Source: Lachnospiraceae bacterium
Lineage (GTDB): Bacteria; Bacillota_A; Clostridia; Lachnospirales; Lachnospiraceae
Length of the DNA: 64,000 nucleotides
Assembly (NCBI GenBank): GCA_017620345.1
Contig: JAFZQP010000045.1
Span: forward strand, 8,301 to 72,300
Reading direction: 5' to 3'
Notes under the pieces: generated by a model
Seen by the model: only the letters and a program-made list of their open reading frames with translations
Told to the model about the DNA's origin: nothing
The model's database searches: none
Translations under genes and position numbers: made by a program
In this document: positions 1-8,502 of the stretch, piece by piece
Position numbering within the stretch: position 1 is the stretch's first letter
Layout: every line of letters starts with the position of its first letter

Positions 1-611
1 ACATTGATCAGGTCAGTTATACCTCTGACACCCTGCTGCAGAACCTCATCAGCCTTCTTGAGGGCATCTGCCATACTTGTCCTTCTGTCAACTATATCAA
101 GAAGCTTATCATTCGGAATAACGATAAGCGTATCTACATTCTGCTTAAGCTTTTCAATGCCGCCTATGGCATTTTCCATTCGCTTTCTTGCTTCAAATCT
201 GAACGGCTTTGTGACTATACCTACCGTAAGGGCACCCTGTTCCTTGGCGATCTTGGCAATAACGGGAGCCGCGCCTGTTCCTGTTCCGCCGCCCATACCG
301 CATGTTACGAACACCATATGCGCGCCTCTGATCGCAGTCGCTATAGTCTCTGCCGACTCTTCAGCCGCTTTCTCGCCGATCTCGGGCACTGCTCCGGCGC
401 CAAGCCCCTGAGTGAGTTTTTCCCCGATCTGTAATAATCTGTGCGAATTGCACATCTTAAGTGCCTGGCTGTCCGTATTGACCCCCAGGAACTCTACTCC
501 GGCGATATTCTCTTCAACCATGCGGTTAACCGCATTATTACCGGCCCCGCCGACCCCTACGACGAGAATTCTTGCTGCAGCTTCTACTTCATTGTTCTTA
601 ATCTCCAGCAC
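1..611 (-). CDS. ftsZ: Cell division GTPase FtsZ (N-terminal part; cut by window edge)
   Basis: Tubulin-like GTPase that forms the cytokinetic Z-ring. The visible 203 codons hold the nucleotide-binding half: the [13 protein letters not shown] loop near residue 19, NTDSQAL, and the tubulin signature [10 protein letters not shown]. The C-terminal activation and tail regions lie beyond base 1. I chose the GTG at 611 ([16 protein letters not shown]) because an AAGGAGGA ribosome site lies about 8 bases upstream and no in-frame ATG precedes the Rossmann fold. It is the last visible gene of the division cluster, 169 bases after ftsQ, with its own consensus promoter in that gap. Identification is secure; only the GTG start is inferred. 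Confidence 0.97.
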   Translation of the reverse strand, partial: MLEIKNNEVEAAARILVVGVGGAGNNAVNRMVEENIAGVEFLGVNTDSQALKMCNSHRLLQIGEKLTQGLGAGAVPEIGEKAAEESAETIATAIRGAHMVFVTCGMGGGTGTGAAPVIAKIAKEQGALTVGIVTKPFRFEARKRMENAIGGIEKLKQNVDTLIVIPNDKLLDIVDRRTSMADALKKADEVLQQGVRGITDLIN

Positions 612-687
612 TTCTGACTCCTCCTTACAATCACTAAACTGTCCCTCATATATTTCTTGTATCCGGCAAGAACCGTACCACAATTTG

Positions 688-709
688 TTACGTCAACAAT
701 ATTACGTAA
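688..709. repeat. Inverted repeat in the ftsZ leader
   Basis: TTACGT (688-693) and ACGTAA (704-709) form a 6-bp inverted repeat with a 10-base spacer, just downstream of the predicted ftsZ transcription start. The geometry fits a dimeric repressor site, but a 6-bp repeat in AT-rich DNA may be chance. Confidence 0.25.
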
Positions 710-723
710 ACCCATACAAACAT

Positions 724-752
724 ATAATATATACATTTATTTAATTTATCAA
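724..752 (-). promoter_or_regulatory. Promoter for ftsZ
   Basis: On the minus strand a -35 TTGATA (747-752) is followed by a 17-base spacer and a -10 TATTAT (724-729), in very AT-rich DNA between ftsQ and ftsZ. The expected start near 717 gives an untranslated leader of about 105 bases. It would let ftsZ be expressed independently of the rest of the cluster. Confidence 0.65.
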
Positions 753-780
753 CACTTTTTTTGAAAAATCATGATTTTTT

Positions 781-1599
781 TTATTCATTACCCGCTTCGG
801 GCTCTTCACTGTCTTCGCCTTCGGTTTCCTCTTCCGTGGTTTCCTCTGTTTCCTCTTTATCCATGTCAAACGAGAAATTGACTTCTTCTCCGACGTAATT
901 TTCCATGTGCAGCGTTCCGGAATAGCCTTTGAGCTTAGGAAGCAGCAGATGCATCTCATTTATCTTCTCGTCGATAAAATCATCCGTTCCGAGTGATACC
1001 CTCGCATTCCCGAAATACAGCGTGATGTTCTCATCCGAATCAAACGCTATCCTGTCCGTCTCTATCTGATACTTGCCCAGAAGCTGCGTAATACTGAGTA
1101 TCGTTAAAAAAACAGCCGGTTTTTTAACGGGAAGCGGTTCATGAAGCACAACATGATCATATGACAGTCCCGTCACGAACGGGATACCCTCTATCGCCCT
1201 GTTGGAACTCTCGACAACTATACCGTCCTTGTCAAAATACATATAATGGCCGAGATACTCCACATATCCTGCGACCGCCTTCTCATATACATTGATCCTT
1301 ACAGAATCGGCGCTGACTATGTCAACATCCATCTTTTCTATGAAAGGTATATCCTCGATTGTCTGATTCCTGTACATCAGTGACAGAACGATCGAATTAT
1401 ATGAATAAGGTCCGGTAAATACCATATCCTTGATCTCATCATCGGAATAGTGGGAGTTACCGCTTACGGTAACGCTAGTTATTGAATATTTGTACCATAA
1501 AAAAGCAAGCAGTCCGCACAGTATCGCCAGGATGATAACAACAGTCAGCAGTATACGGAGCACTTTACTGTTTTTTATAACGGTAAAAGGCTTGATCAT
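781..1599 (-). CDS. ftsQ: Cell division protein FtsQ/DivIB
   Basis: Bitopic divisome protein that bridges FtsL and the septal synthase. The 272 residues show a short basic cytoplasmic tail, one membrane segment (about 16-36), then an extracytoplasmic POTRA/FtsQ region (about 40-110) beginning ITSVTVSGNSHYS, the typical FtsQ POTRA entry. The last 25 residues are almost all Glu and Thr. The ATG at 1599 has GGAGG six bases upstream, and the stop codon of ftsW is one base away, so the two are translationally coupled. Members of this family are poorly conserved; the assignment rests on topology, the POTRA start and position between ftsW and ftsZ. Confidence 0.88.
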   Translation of the reverse strand: MIKPFTVIKNSKVLRILLTVVIILAILCGLLAFLWYKYSITSVTVSGNSHYSDDEIKDMVFTGPYSYNSIVLSLMYRNQTIEDIPFIEKMDVDIVSADSVRINVYEKAVAGYVEYLGHYMYFDKDGIVVESSNRAIEGIPFVTGLSYDHVVLHEPLPVKKPAVFLTILSITQLLGKYQIETDRIAFDSDENITLYFGNARVSLGTDDFIDEKINEMHLLLPKLKGYSGTLHMENYVGEEVNFSFDMDKEETEETTEEETEGEDSEEPEAGNE

Positions 1600-1600
1600 G

Positions 1601-2749
1601 CTATCCCTCCAGGCGAATGCTTCTCGATACGCTCAGCACGAGGCCCATCTCCGCAAGCAGAAACACTATCGAAGATCCACCGTAGCTGATAAACGGAAGT
1701 GTTATACCGGTATTGGGGATCGTATTGGTAACAACCGCTATGTTAAGAATGACCTGGATCGATATATGAGCCATGACTCCCACTACGAGAAGCGCGCCGA
1801 ACTTATCCTGGGCATTGTTTGCTATGACCATGAATCTCCATATGAGGAGCACGAACAGAAGTATTATGGCTATCGCACCGAACAGTCCCAGTTCTTCACA
1901 TATTATCGAAAAGATCATGTCGTTCTGTGCCTCCGGAAGGTATCCGAGCTTCTGAATGCTCTCTCCGAGACCTTTACCGAATATATCTCCCGATCCGATG
2001 GCATAGAGAGCCTGCAGTGTCTGGAACCCTTTGTTTGCGGCATATGATTCCGGATCCATCCAGGCCTTGATCCTGGCAAATCTGTAAGACAGGTTTGTGG
2101 GAAGAACATCGTATTTGACAAGGAGTACGACGGCAACAGCTATAACAAGTGCTATCCCGGCTATTATGAAATATTCCTTGTACTGGGGAGTTGCTACGAA
2201 CAGCATCATAAGAACGATACTGAAAATGATTATGGCGGAGCTTAGGTTCTGCGTTATCGTAAGAACGCAGAATGAATGCGGGATCGCAAGAGCCAGAACG
2301 ATGATCAGTCCTCTCTTTTCTTTGATATGCTCACCGAACCGGCATACAACGGAAGCAAAAAACACTATAAGAGCAAGCTTTGCAACCTCCGCAGGCTGAA
2401 GCGACATGCCCAGATTAAGCCATCTTCTGGCTCCGCCGGCCTCATAGCCGAGCGGTGTCAGGACAAGCAGTATCAATACAAGTGATACAACGTATGCAAG
2501 CGCAGCAAACCTCTGGACTATATGATAATCAAGCAGCATGATGGCAAGCATGACAACTATCCCAATAGCCGATGCTATCGCCTGCTTTCTGAAATAGAAC
2601 GCCGAATCCTCAAACTTGATATTGGCTTCGTATGAACTGGTGGAATACAGCATTACCAGCCCGAAAAGAAGCAGGAATATTACAATGAACAACATTGTAT
2701 AATCGAAAAAATATTTTGTTTTCTTCTTCTTTCTGACCTGTTCACTCAT
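1601..2749 (-). CDS. ftsW: SEDS-family septal peptidoglycan glycosyltransferase FtsW
   Basis: Polytopic SEDS glycosyltransferase that polymerises lipid II at the septum together with a class B PBP. The 382 residues carry about ten membrane segments. Family signatures visible are ARRWLNLG and LQPAEVAKLAL in the first half, and NTIPNTGITLPFISYGGSS near the C-terminus. The partner PBP gene lies directly upstream (21-base gap), the usual pairing. RodA or SpoVE are the alternatives within the family; location among ftsL, ftsQ and ftsZ favours FtsW. The ribosome site is weak, so translation may depend on coupling from the PBP gene. Confidence 0.93.
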   Translation of the reverse strand: MSEQVRKKKKTKYFFDYTMLFIVIFLLLFGLVMLYSTSSYEANIKFEDSAFYFRKQAIASAIGIVVMLAIMLLDYHIVQRFAALAYVVSLVLILLVLTPLGYEAGGARRWLNLGMSLQPAEVAKLALIVFFASVVCRFGEHIKEKRGLIIVLALAIPHSFCVLTITQNLSSAIIIFSIVLMMLFVATPQYKEYFIIAGIALVIAVAVVLLVKYDVLPTNLSYRFARIKAWMDPESYAANKGFQTLQALYAIGSGDIFGKGLGESIQKLGYLPEAQNDMIFSIICEELGLFGAIAIILLFVLLIWRFMVIANNAQDKFGALLVVGVMAHISIQVILNIAVVTNTIPNTGITLPFISYGGSSIVFLLAEMGLVLSVSRSIRLEG

Positions 2750-2770
2750 TACGATCTAAACCAGTATATA

Positions 2771-5161
2771 TCAGTTTCCTAGATCTGTTACGGTAGGATC
2801 CACCGGTGCACCGGTCGCGGGATCGAGAAGCACTCCGGAAGTAGGATCTATCGCATAACCCGTGGCAGGATCGATCTCTACCTTCCTGCCTGTCGTATCC
2901 TCTTCGTCAAGTGCGTTACCGTTCTCATCAACAAATGTTATGGCGCCGTTTGACTGTGTGCCGCCCGCATCTTCGGTTTTTTCGGAATCAACGATTATCT
3001 CTCCCTGTGTCTCTTCTTCCGTCTCGGCAGTAGAGCCCTTTGAGAAATCCTGCTGCTTCTCGGCAAGTTCTTCTGCTTCTTTTTCCGTAAGTTCTTCCGT
3101 CTGGAATATTCCCATATACGGAAGGACTTCCGTCAGTATATCCTTACACAGAACAGCAGCATATTTTGAAACAGCCTGATTGCCTGTATTGGGTTCATCT
3201 ATTACAACATAGCAGACGATCTGCGGATCATCCGCCGGCGCAAACGACATGAAAGATACTACATAATTCCCCGTTCCTCTGGGATATTTCTCGGCCGTAC
3301 CGGTCTTGCCGCCTATGCGGTATCCTGCCGGTCTTGCAGATTTACCCGTTCCGTTTTCGACAACGCCTATACAAAGCTCCCTGATCTTCTCGCTTGTAGC
3401 CTCCGACACGGTCTGCTTGAGGATCCTCGGTTCGGTTGTCTCGACTGTAGCTCCTGCAGAATCAAGTATCTTCGTAACAACGTGAGGCCTGTAATAATAT
3501 CCGCCGTTTATGAGACTGCAGAATCCGGTCACCATCTGGATCATCGTAACGTTAAATCCCTGTCCGAACGAACTGATCGCAAGGTCGGTCGGCGTCATCG
3601 TATTGATATCAAATACGAGCGAATTGGTAAGCGCTTCACCGGTAAGATCTATATTCGTCTTGAGACCGAAGTTGAATATCTGGTTGTATTTCATGAACAC
3701 CGATTTGCCTATCGCTCCGCCGATCTTCATGAACGCAACGTTACACGACTGTTCGAGAGCACCGGCAAACGTGAGCGTACCGTGTCCGAGACGGTTGCTG
3801 CAGTGGATCTCATGTCCGCCGACTTCCATAACACCGTTACAGACATATGACTCATCGCCCTTAAGGATCCCCTCCTCAAGTCCTGCCGCCATAGTAAACG
3901 GCTTCATGGTTGATCCCGGCTCGTATGTGGAATTGATGCAGAAGTTCTTCCACAGTGAATTGAGAGCCTCCATCTTGGCATCCTCATATGCCTTATCATA
4001 TGCTTCGGCATAGGACATTCCCTTGTACGGATCATCCGGATCCTCAGTTTCAGTCGATTCGTCTTCTCCGGCATCCTGCCCTACATTGATGTTGATATCG
4101 GTATTTCCTTCTTCTTCGGCCATCTTTCTGACCGCATCGGCTATCTCGGCATCATCCATTTCCGAAATGTCCGTGTTGCCGTCAAGTATACCGTTCATCA
4201 CACCGAATTTTTCAGGCTCAAGTTCAACCTTTATGTCGAGATTATCTGTATTCCTCGGGTCATTTAAGTTAAAGACGGGATAGCTCGCCATCGCAAGTAT
4301 TTCACCGTTATTGGGATTCATTATGATGACGCCGGTGTTGGATGATCCCGCCCCCTCTCTTGCTTCATTGCGATGCTCTTCGTTGAACGCAAGGATGTTC
4401 TTTTCGACTATACTCTGGATGTTGACATCTATGCTCGTGACGAGTGTCTTGCCGTCCTGTGCCGGTTTGAGCGTTCTCTCAAGGTTTTCGTTATCGTTCA
4501 GGTACCCGTATTCCCTGCCGTTGGTCCCGACGAGTGTGCTGTTATAGAACTCCTCGAGACCGTATGCTCCTTCGTTGTCGCCCTGTACAAACCCAATGAC
4601 ATCGCATGCGAGCGAATTGTACGGATACTGTCTTACATATGTATCTTCAAGCCAAACGCCCTTAAAATCAGGGTACATGTTCGGATTGTTTACTCTGTTC
4701 ATTATCTCGCCCACAACTTCATAGCTTTGTTTCTTGGCTATGATCCTGTACTGGCTGTCGGGATTTTCCCTGATATATGAACGAAGCTCATCCTTTGTAT
4801 AAGTGAACTCAACAGGAGTGGAATAAAGCGTGGTGATCGTACTTTCTATGTTCGCCCCGTCATCCTTGTTGAGAGTCTTGGCATCGATACAGACATTGTA
4901 TACCTTTTGGCTTACCGCCATCTTTGTATTGTTCCTGTCAACGATGTCGCCGCGCTTGGCAGGGATCGTGATGCTGTCATATGCCTGCTGTGACAGCACT
5001 CTCTTTTTGTACTTCTCCCCCTCGGTGCGGTTGATTATGCACAGCCTTACTCCCAAAAAAGCAAAAGCCACCAGTATCATTACAAACAATACTGCCAGCT
5101 TTATTGACATCTTCTGTGTAAATCTGCCCGATCCGCTTTGTGGTCTGTTACGCTTTGCCAA
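2771..5161 (-). CDS. Class B penicillin-binding protein (FtsI/SpoVD type)
   Basis: Septal transpeptidase that crosslinks peptidoglycan. In 796 residues I see an N-terminal membrane anchor (about 19-40), a PBP dimerisation domain, and a transpeptidase domain with catalytic Ser417 (STMK), SCN at 472-474 and KTGTAEK from Lys619. Two features stand out: an acidic insertion of about 80-100 residues (roughly 305-400) just before the SxxK segment, and an acidic C-terminal tail ending in repeated DPxTG units (about 764-790). There is no PASTA domain, unlike typical SpoVD. The start is a TTG at 5161 without a strong ribosome site; an ATG at 5110 is possible and would keep the anchor. Confidence 0.92.
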   Translation of the reverse strand: MAKRNRPQSGSGRFTQKMSIKLAVLFVMILVAFAFLGVRLCIINRTEGEKYKKRVLSQQAYDSITIPAKRGDIVDRNNTKMAVSQKVYNVCIDAKTLNKDDGANIESTITTLYSTPVEFTYTKDELRSYIRENPDSQYRIIAKKQSYEVVGEIMNRVNNPNMYPDFKGVWLEDTYVRQYPYNSLACDVIGFVQGDNEGAYGLEEFYNSTLVGTNGREYGYLNDNENLERTLKPAQDGKTLVTSIDVNIQSIVEKNILAFNEEHRNEAREGAGSSNTGVIIMNPNNGEILAMASYPVFNLNDPRNTDNLDIKVELEPEKFGVMNGILDGNTDISEMDDAEIADAVRKMAEEEGNTDININVGQDAGEDESTETEDPDDPYKGMSYAEAYDKAYEDAKMEALNSLWKNFCINSTYEPGSTMKPFTMAAGLEEGILKGDESYVCNGVMEVGGHEIHCSNRLGHGTLTFAGALEQSCNVAFMKIGGAIGKSVFMKYNQIFNFGLKTNIDLTGEALTNSLVFDINTMTPTDLAISSFGQGFNVTMIQMVTGFCSLINGGYYYRPHVVTKILDSAGATVETTEPRILKQTVSEATSEKIRELCIGVVENGTGKSARPAGYRIGGKTGTAEKYPRGTGNYVVSFMSFAPADDPQIVCYVVIDEPNTGNQAVSKYAAVLCKDILTEVLPYMGIFQTEELTEKEAEELAEKQQDFSKGSTAETEEETQGEIIVDSEKTEDAGGTQSNGAITFVDENGNALDEEDTTGRKVEIDPATGYAIDPTSGVLLDPATGAPVDPTVTDLGN

Positions 5162-5184
5162 AACTACACCGCTATCTGCCTCTG

Positions 5185-5625
5185 TTATTCAAGAGAAACG
5201 AACTGTCTGACATAATCGGTTCCGTCACTGTTGTAGACCACGATCTGGTCATCGCTCGCATATGTCATTCCAAGCTCATCCATGGCGCGCTTCTTGATGT
5301 TCTCAAGTCCGATCGCACCCTTTATACGGCTCTCGTAATCATCGTTCTCTGCCTTGAGGCTCTGTAATTCCATCTCCATAGCAGACAATTCTCCGACATA
5401 TGTCGTCAGCGAAGACTGCATACGGATATACTGAACACAAACAATTCCCGTAAGAACCATGGCAAGTGTCATAAAGAGCATGAAACCCGGGTTCATGCCC
5501 GTATCCCTGTCAATATTCTTGCGAGATGCTGATTTTAATCTTCGAGGTGATCTTACATCCTGTTCAACAGGTCTCAGGGCTCTTGCTGTATTTCCGTATA
5601 CATATGCATCATTTCTTCTGCCCAC
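5185..5625 (-). CDS. ftsL: FtsL-like septum initiation protein
   Basis: Small bitopic divisome protein expected to bind FtsQ/DivIB and DivIC. The 146 residues have a basic N-terminal cytoplasmic part, one membrane segment (about 46-66), then a predicted coiled coil (about 70-105) and a short extracellular end containing the FtsL/DivIC-type stretch AIGLENIKKRAMDELGM. It sits exactly where ftsL belongs, between rsmH and the PBP gene. The start is a GTG at 5625 with an AGGTAGGT-like site upstream. Sequence conservation is low in this family, so the call rests on topology and position. A promoter lies immediately upstream. Confidence 0.85.
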   Translation of the reverse strand: MGRRNDAYVYGNTARALRPVEQDVRSPRRLKSASRKNIDRDTGMNPGFMLFMTLAMVLTGIVCVQYIRMQSSLTTYVGELSAMEMELQSLKAENDDYESRIKGAIGLENIKKRAMDELGMTYASDDQIVVYNSDGTDYVRQFVSLE

Positions 5626-5643
5626 AAAAACACCTACCTTTCG

Positions 5644-5672
5644 AGTATACTATATATTGTGTTCAATATCAA
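5644..5672 (-). promoter_or_regulatory. Internal promoter before ftsL
   Basis: Minus-strand -35 TTGATA (5667-5672), 17-base spacer, -10 TATACT (5644-5649). The -35 overlaps the stop codon of rsmH. It could supply ftsL, the PBP, ftsW and ftsQ independently of the MraZ-controlled promoter. Confidence 0.55.
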
Positions 5673-6604
5673 AGTTTTTTACAAAATATCCGAAGTTTGG
5701 CACTTTTTGATCTCGGATTGTCCTGCATTTCCTCTTCCGACGGCAGGATCGGTTTTTTCGTAATTACCGTTCCCTTTGATGTCTTCCCGCATACACATAC
5801 CGGAAAATCAGACGGACATGTGCATGGATCCTGCGCATTTTTGAAGATATTTTTGACTATCCTGTCCTCCAGTGAGTGGAACGTTATCACACAGAGCCTT
5901 CCGCCCGGATTCAGCAGATCTATCATCGTATCCAGAGTGTCGGACAGTACGGTTAGTTCGCGATTGAGTTCAATGCGTATTGCCTGAAATGTCTGTTTGG
6001 CCGGGTGTCCCATAGTCTTTTGGACTTTCATCGGGATCGAGGCCTTTATGATGTCGACAAGCTCTCCTGTTGTCTTAATTGGGCCGCCTTCCCTGGCAGC
6101 CGTAATGTGTTTTGCGATGTTGGCGGCGAACTTCTCCTCCCCATAGACCCGGATGATCCTTGTAAGTTCGCTCCGAGAATAGTTGTTCACTATGTCTGTC
6201 GCCGTCATGCTGCTCCTCGTGTCCATCCTCATGTCAAGAGGAGCATCGCTCATATAGGAAAATCCCCTCTCGGGCGTATCAAGCTGATATGATGATACTC
6301 CCAGGTCCAGCAGTATGCCGTCTACCGACATTATATTCATGGAGCTTAGCACCTGCTGTATGTTGCAGTAGTTGTTGCGAACTATCGTCGCATTTTTAAA
6401 TCTTTCAAGACGTTCCCCGGCGGCTGCAACTGCCGCTCCGTCCTGATCTATCCCGATCAATCTCCCCTGATCGTTCAGTCTTTCGAGAATGTGATACGAA
6501 TGTCCACCGCCTCCCAACGTGCCGTCCACGTAGGTCCCTTCAGGTCTGATGTCAAGTCCGTCTATCACTTCCCTCAGCAGAACCGATTTGTGTGAAAATG
6601 TCAC
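5669..6604 (-). CDS. rsmH: 16S rRNA (cytosine-1402-N4) methyltransferase RsmH (MraW)
   Basis: S-adenosylmethionine-dependent methyltransferase acting on C1402 of 16S rRNA in the decoding centre. The 311-residue length is standard. The SAM-binding motif [10 protein letters not shown] is near residues 27-36, followed by the family blocks [29 protein letters not shown] and [12 protein letters not shown]. The start is a GTG at 6604, preceded by AAGGAGAG with 8-9 bases spacing; the next residues [12 protein letters not shown] match the family N-terminus. It follows mraZ by 26 bases in the usual order. Confidence 0.97.
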   Translation of the reverse strand: MTFSHKSVLLREVIDGLDIRPEGTYVDGTLGGGGHSYHILERLNDQGRLIGIDQDGAAVAAAGERLERFKNATIVRNNYCNIQQVLSSMNIMSVDGILLDLGVSSYQLDTPERGFSYMSDAPLDMRMDTRSSMTATDIVNNYSRSELTRIIRVYGEEKFAANIAKHITAAREGGPIKTTGELVDIIKASIPMKVQKTMGHPAKQTFQAIRIELNRELTVLSDTLDTMIDLLNPGGRLCVITFHSLEDRIVKNIFKNAQDPCTCPSDFPVCVCGKTSKGTVITKKPILPSEEEMQDNPRSKSAKLRIFCKKL

Positions 6605-6630
6605 CTGTGTCTCTCCTTCTTTCTCATCCC

Positions 6631-7059
6631 CTAGATGGAGAGCCCGAGTCCTGCCATTTCTTCGGCGATGTCGTCCATGTTATCGATGTTCGTCTGCGCT
6701 GTCCAGCGCTCCTTGTCCCATACTTCTATCTTGTCTATGACACCGACAAGAACAACATCTTTGTCAAGTCCGGCATGCTCCCGAAGGTTTCCGGGAACCA
6801 GTATCCTTCCCTGTTTATCCGTTGCCACTTCGACAGATGAGCCTACAATGTTACGGACATAGGTTCTTATATGGTTATTGGCCGGCAGAGTTTGGATCTT
6901 TCCCAAAAAGGTTTCCCACGCCTCATTGGTATAGATCGCAAGGCAACCGTCGTTCCCCTTCGTTATCACGAAAGCTTCCCCAAGCTGTTCGCGAAACTTT
7001 GTGGGCACTATCACACGCCCCTTCGGATCGATTGTGTGGCTGTATTCACCCATGAACAT
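6631..7059 (-). CDS. mraZ: Transcriptional regulator MraZ
   Basis: AbrB-fold DNA-binding protein that represses its own division-cluster operon in the bacteria where it has been tested. The 142 residues contain the two expected SpoVT/AbrB-like half domains, each with a DxxxR core: DPKGR near the N-terminus and DKQGR in the middle. Start ATG at 7059 with AGGAG upstream. It is the first gene of the cluster; its probable operator is in the leader (7077-7101). Confidence 0.96.
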   Translation of the reverse strand: MFMGEYSHTIDPKGRVIVPTKFREQLGEAFVITKGNDGCLAIYTNEAWETFLGKIQTLPANNHIRTYVRNIVGSSVEVATDKQGRILVPGNLREHAGLDKDVVLVGVIDKIEVWDKERWTAQTNIDNMDDIAEEMAGLGLSI

Positions 7060-7076
7060 GGTGTTTGCTCCTATCT

Positions 7077-7101
7077 ACCACTCTCTACCACTTTTCACCA
7101 C
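7077..7101 (-). promoter_or_regulatory. Three 10-bp-phased MraZ-type operator boxes
   Basis: On the minus strand GTGGT occurs three times at exact 10-bp intervals (7101-7097, 7091-7087, 7081-7077), with units GTGGTGAAAA, GTGGTAGAGA and GTGGTAGATA. MraZ is known to bind short G-rich direct repeats with 10-bp phasing in front of its own gene. The boxes lie just downstream of the predicted start site, between the promoter and the ribosome site, which suits autorepression. Confidence 0.8.
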
Positions 7102-7110
7102 TACGTGACC

Positions 7111-7139
7111 ATATTAACCCCTGTCTTGTAAAAAATCAA
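7111..7139 (-). promoter_or_regulatory. Promoter of the mraZ division cluster
   Basis: Minus-strand -35 TTGATT (7134-7139), 17-base spacer, -10 TAATAT (7111-7116). Transcription would start near 7104, inside the first MraZ-type box. Confidence 0.75.
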
Positions 7140-7187
7140 CCCTGTGCAGCCATAAAAAGCACCGTAAAAATGCCGAAATTTTGCCAG

Positions 7188-7205
7188 GTGGTGAGAAGTG
7201 GGGGA
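7188..7205 (+). repeat. Inverted second copy of the MraZ box pair
   Basis: The plus strand here reads GTGGTGAGAAGTGGGGGA. It matches the minus-strand operator segment GTGGTGAAAAGTGGTAGA (7101-7084) at 15 of 18 positions, with the same 10-bp phasing of GTGG. It lies on the far side of the mraZ promoter, in opposite orientation. A second MraZ site is an inference. Confidence 0.45.
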
Positions 7206-7239
7206 TATGTTCAAATCCATATATAGAGCATAGGGATAA

Positions 7240-7284
7240 AAAAAGAGTACCAAAACCACTAAATATTGTTTTGGTACTCTTTTT
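7240..7284 (-). terminator. Rho-independent terminator after ychF
   Basis: A perfect 17-bp inverted repeat (7240-7256 with 7268-7284, 11-base loop) is followed on the minus strand by a run of seven T (complement of 7244-7238). It begins 41 bases after the ychF stop codon and separates ychF from the division cluster. The stem is AT-flanked enough that it may act in both directions. Confidence 0.9.
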
Positions 7285-7324
7285 ACCGGTATATGAAATT
7301 TCTTTCAAAATATGTTTTATTTCA

Positions 7325-8422
7325 TCATACGTTAAATCGGAACAGGATGACATCTCCGTCTTTTACAACATAATCCTTTCCTTCCATTCCAACAAGCCCC
7401 TTTTCTCTTGCAGCGGCGAGGCTCCCGCAATCAAGAAGGTCCTTATAGTTTACGACCTCGGCTTTGATGAACCCTCTTTCAAAATCAGTATGGATCTTTC
7501 CTGCAGCCTGCGGAGCCTTTGTTCCTATCTTAATTGTCCAGGCTCTGCACTCATCCTCACCTGCCGTCAGGAAACTCATAAGGTTCAGTATCCTGTAGCT
7601 TGCAGCGATCAGTTTATCAAGTCCTGACTCCTTAAGACCCAGATCCTCGAGGAACATAGCCTTCTCATCATCGTCAAGTTCCGCGATCTCCTGCTCTATC
7701 TGTGCACAGATCACGAACACTTCGCTCCCGTTCTCCTTGGCGAACTCTCTGACTTTTGCAACGTTTTCATTTGATGCGCCGTCATCCGCAAGATCATCCT
7801 CGGAAACATTTGCCGCAAAGATCACGGGCTTACCGGTGAGCAGATTATATGAAGCGAGCCAGGCCTCTTCATCTTCGTCAGCGCATTCGTAACCAATAGC
7901 AAGGTTATTATCTTCAAGATAAGCGATCAGCTTCTTTAGGAATTCGACTTCCTTTGCAATTTTCTTGTCATTGTTTGCCGCGCGTCCCTGTTTTGCCACA
8001 CGTCTTTCAAGAACCTCTATATCCGCAAAGACCAGTTCGAGATTGATCGTCTCGATATCCCTCAGCGGATCGATGGAGCCGTCAACGTGGACTACATTCG
8101 TATCTTCAAAGCACCTGACAACATGGACAATCGCATCGACTTCCCTTATGTTCGCAAGAAACTGATTCCCAAGTCCCTCACCCTTTGATGCACCCTTTAC
8201 GAGTCCGGCTATATCAACGAATTCGATCGTTGCAGGTGTGACTTTCTTCGTATTATATAACTGCCCGAGGAGTTTTATCCTCTCATCGGGTACCGCAACG
8301 ACACCGACATTCGGGTCTATCGTACAAAACGGATAGTTTGCCGATTCCGCACCTGCCTTTGTAAGTGAGTTAAAAAGTGTTGACTTCCCGACATTCGGAA
8401 GTCCGACTATGCCCAAACGCAT
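7325..8422 (-). CDS. ychF: Redox-regulated ATPase/GTPase YchF
   Basis: Obg-family P-loop protein that prefers ATP and is linked to ribosomes and stress responses. The 365-residue protein has the Walker A motif GLPNVGKS at residues 7-14, the DIAGLVKGAS switch region, the YchF-type NVSE in place of the usual NKxD specificity motif, and a C-terminal TGS domain (ends GDVILFRFNV). I start at the ATG at 8422 (MRLGIVGLPNVGK), which matches the family N-terminus and has GAGAGG upstream; the longer reading to 8488 runs through a terminator hairpin and is unlikely. Confidence 0.97.
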   Translation of the reverse strand: MRLGIVGLPNVGKSTLFNSLTKAGAESANYPFCTIDPNVGVVAVPDERIKLLGQLYNTKKVTPATIEFVDIAGLVKGASKGEGLGNQFLANIREVDAIVHVVRCFEDTNVVHVDGSIDPLRDIETINLELVFADIEVLERRVAKQGRAANNDKKIAKEVEFLKKLIAYLEDNNLAIGYECADEDEEAWLASYNLLTGKPVIFAANVSEDDLADDGASNENVAKVREFAKENGSEVFVICAQIEQEIAELDDDEKAMFLEDLGLKESGLDKLIAASYRILNLMSFLTAGEDECRAWTIKIGTKAPQAAGKIHTDFERGFIKAEVVNYKDLLDCGSLAAAREKGLVGMEGKDYVVKDGDVILFRFNV

Positions 8423-8457
8423 GTTATGTAAACCTCTCTTCCGGTCCTGAATATGTG

Positions 8458-8502
8458 AAAAATCACGCAACCTATGGAATTCTACCATATTATGCGTGAT
8501 TT
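8458..8502 (-). terminator. Terminator between the fructosamine-kinase unit and ychF
   Basis: AAATCACGCA (8460-8469) pairs with TGCGTGATTT (8493-8502); an inner 5-bp stem (8473-8477 with 8485-8489) extends the hairpin. On the minus strand the stem ends in five T (complement of 8462-8458). It stops transcription from 8536-9640, yet lies only 36 bases from the ychF start codon, so the ychF promoter must overlap it. Confidence 0.75.

Noticed and set aside
763..780. AT-only palindrome around ATCATGAT after ftsQ
   Set aside because: No loop and no GC in the stem; too weak for a terminator.
8423..8488. 22-codon upstream extension of ychF
   Set aside because: It is encoded by the terminator hairpin and does not fit the family N-terminus.
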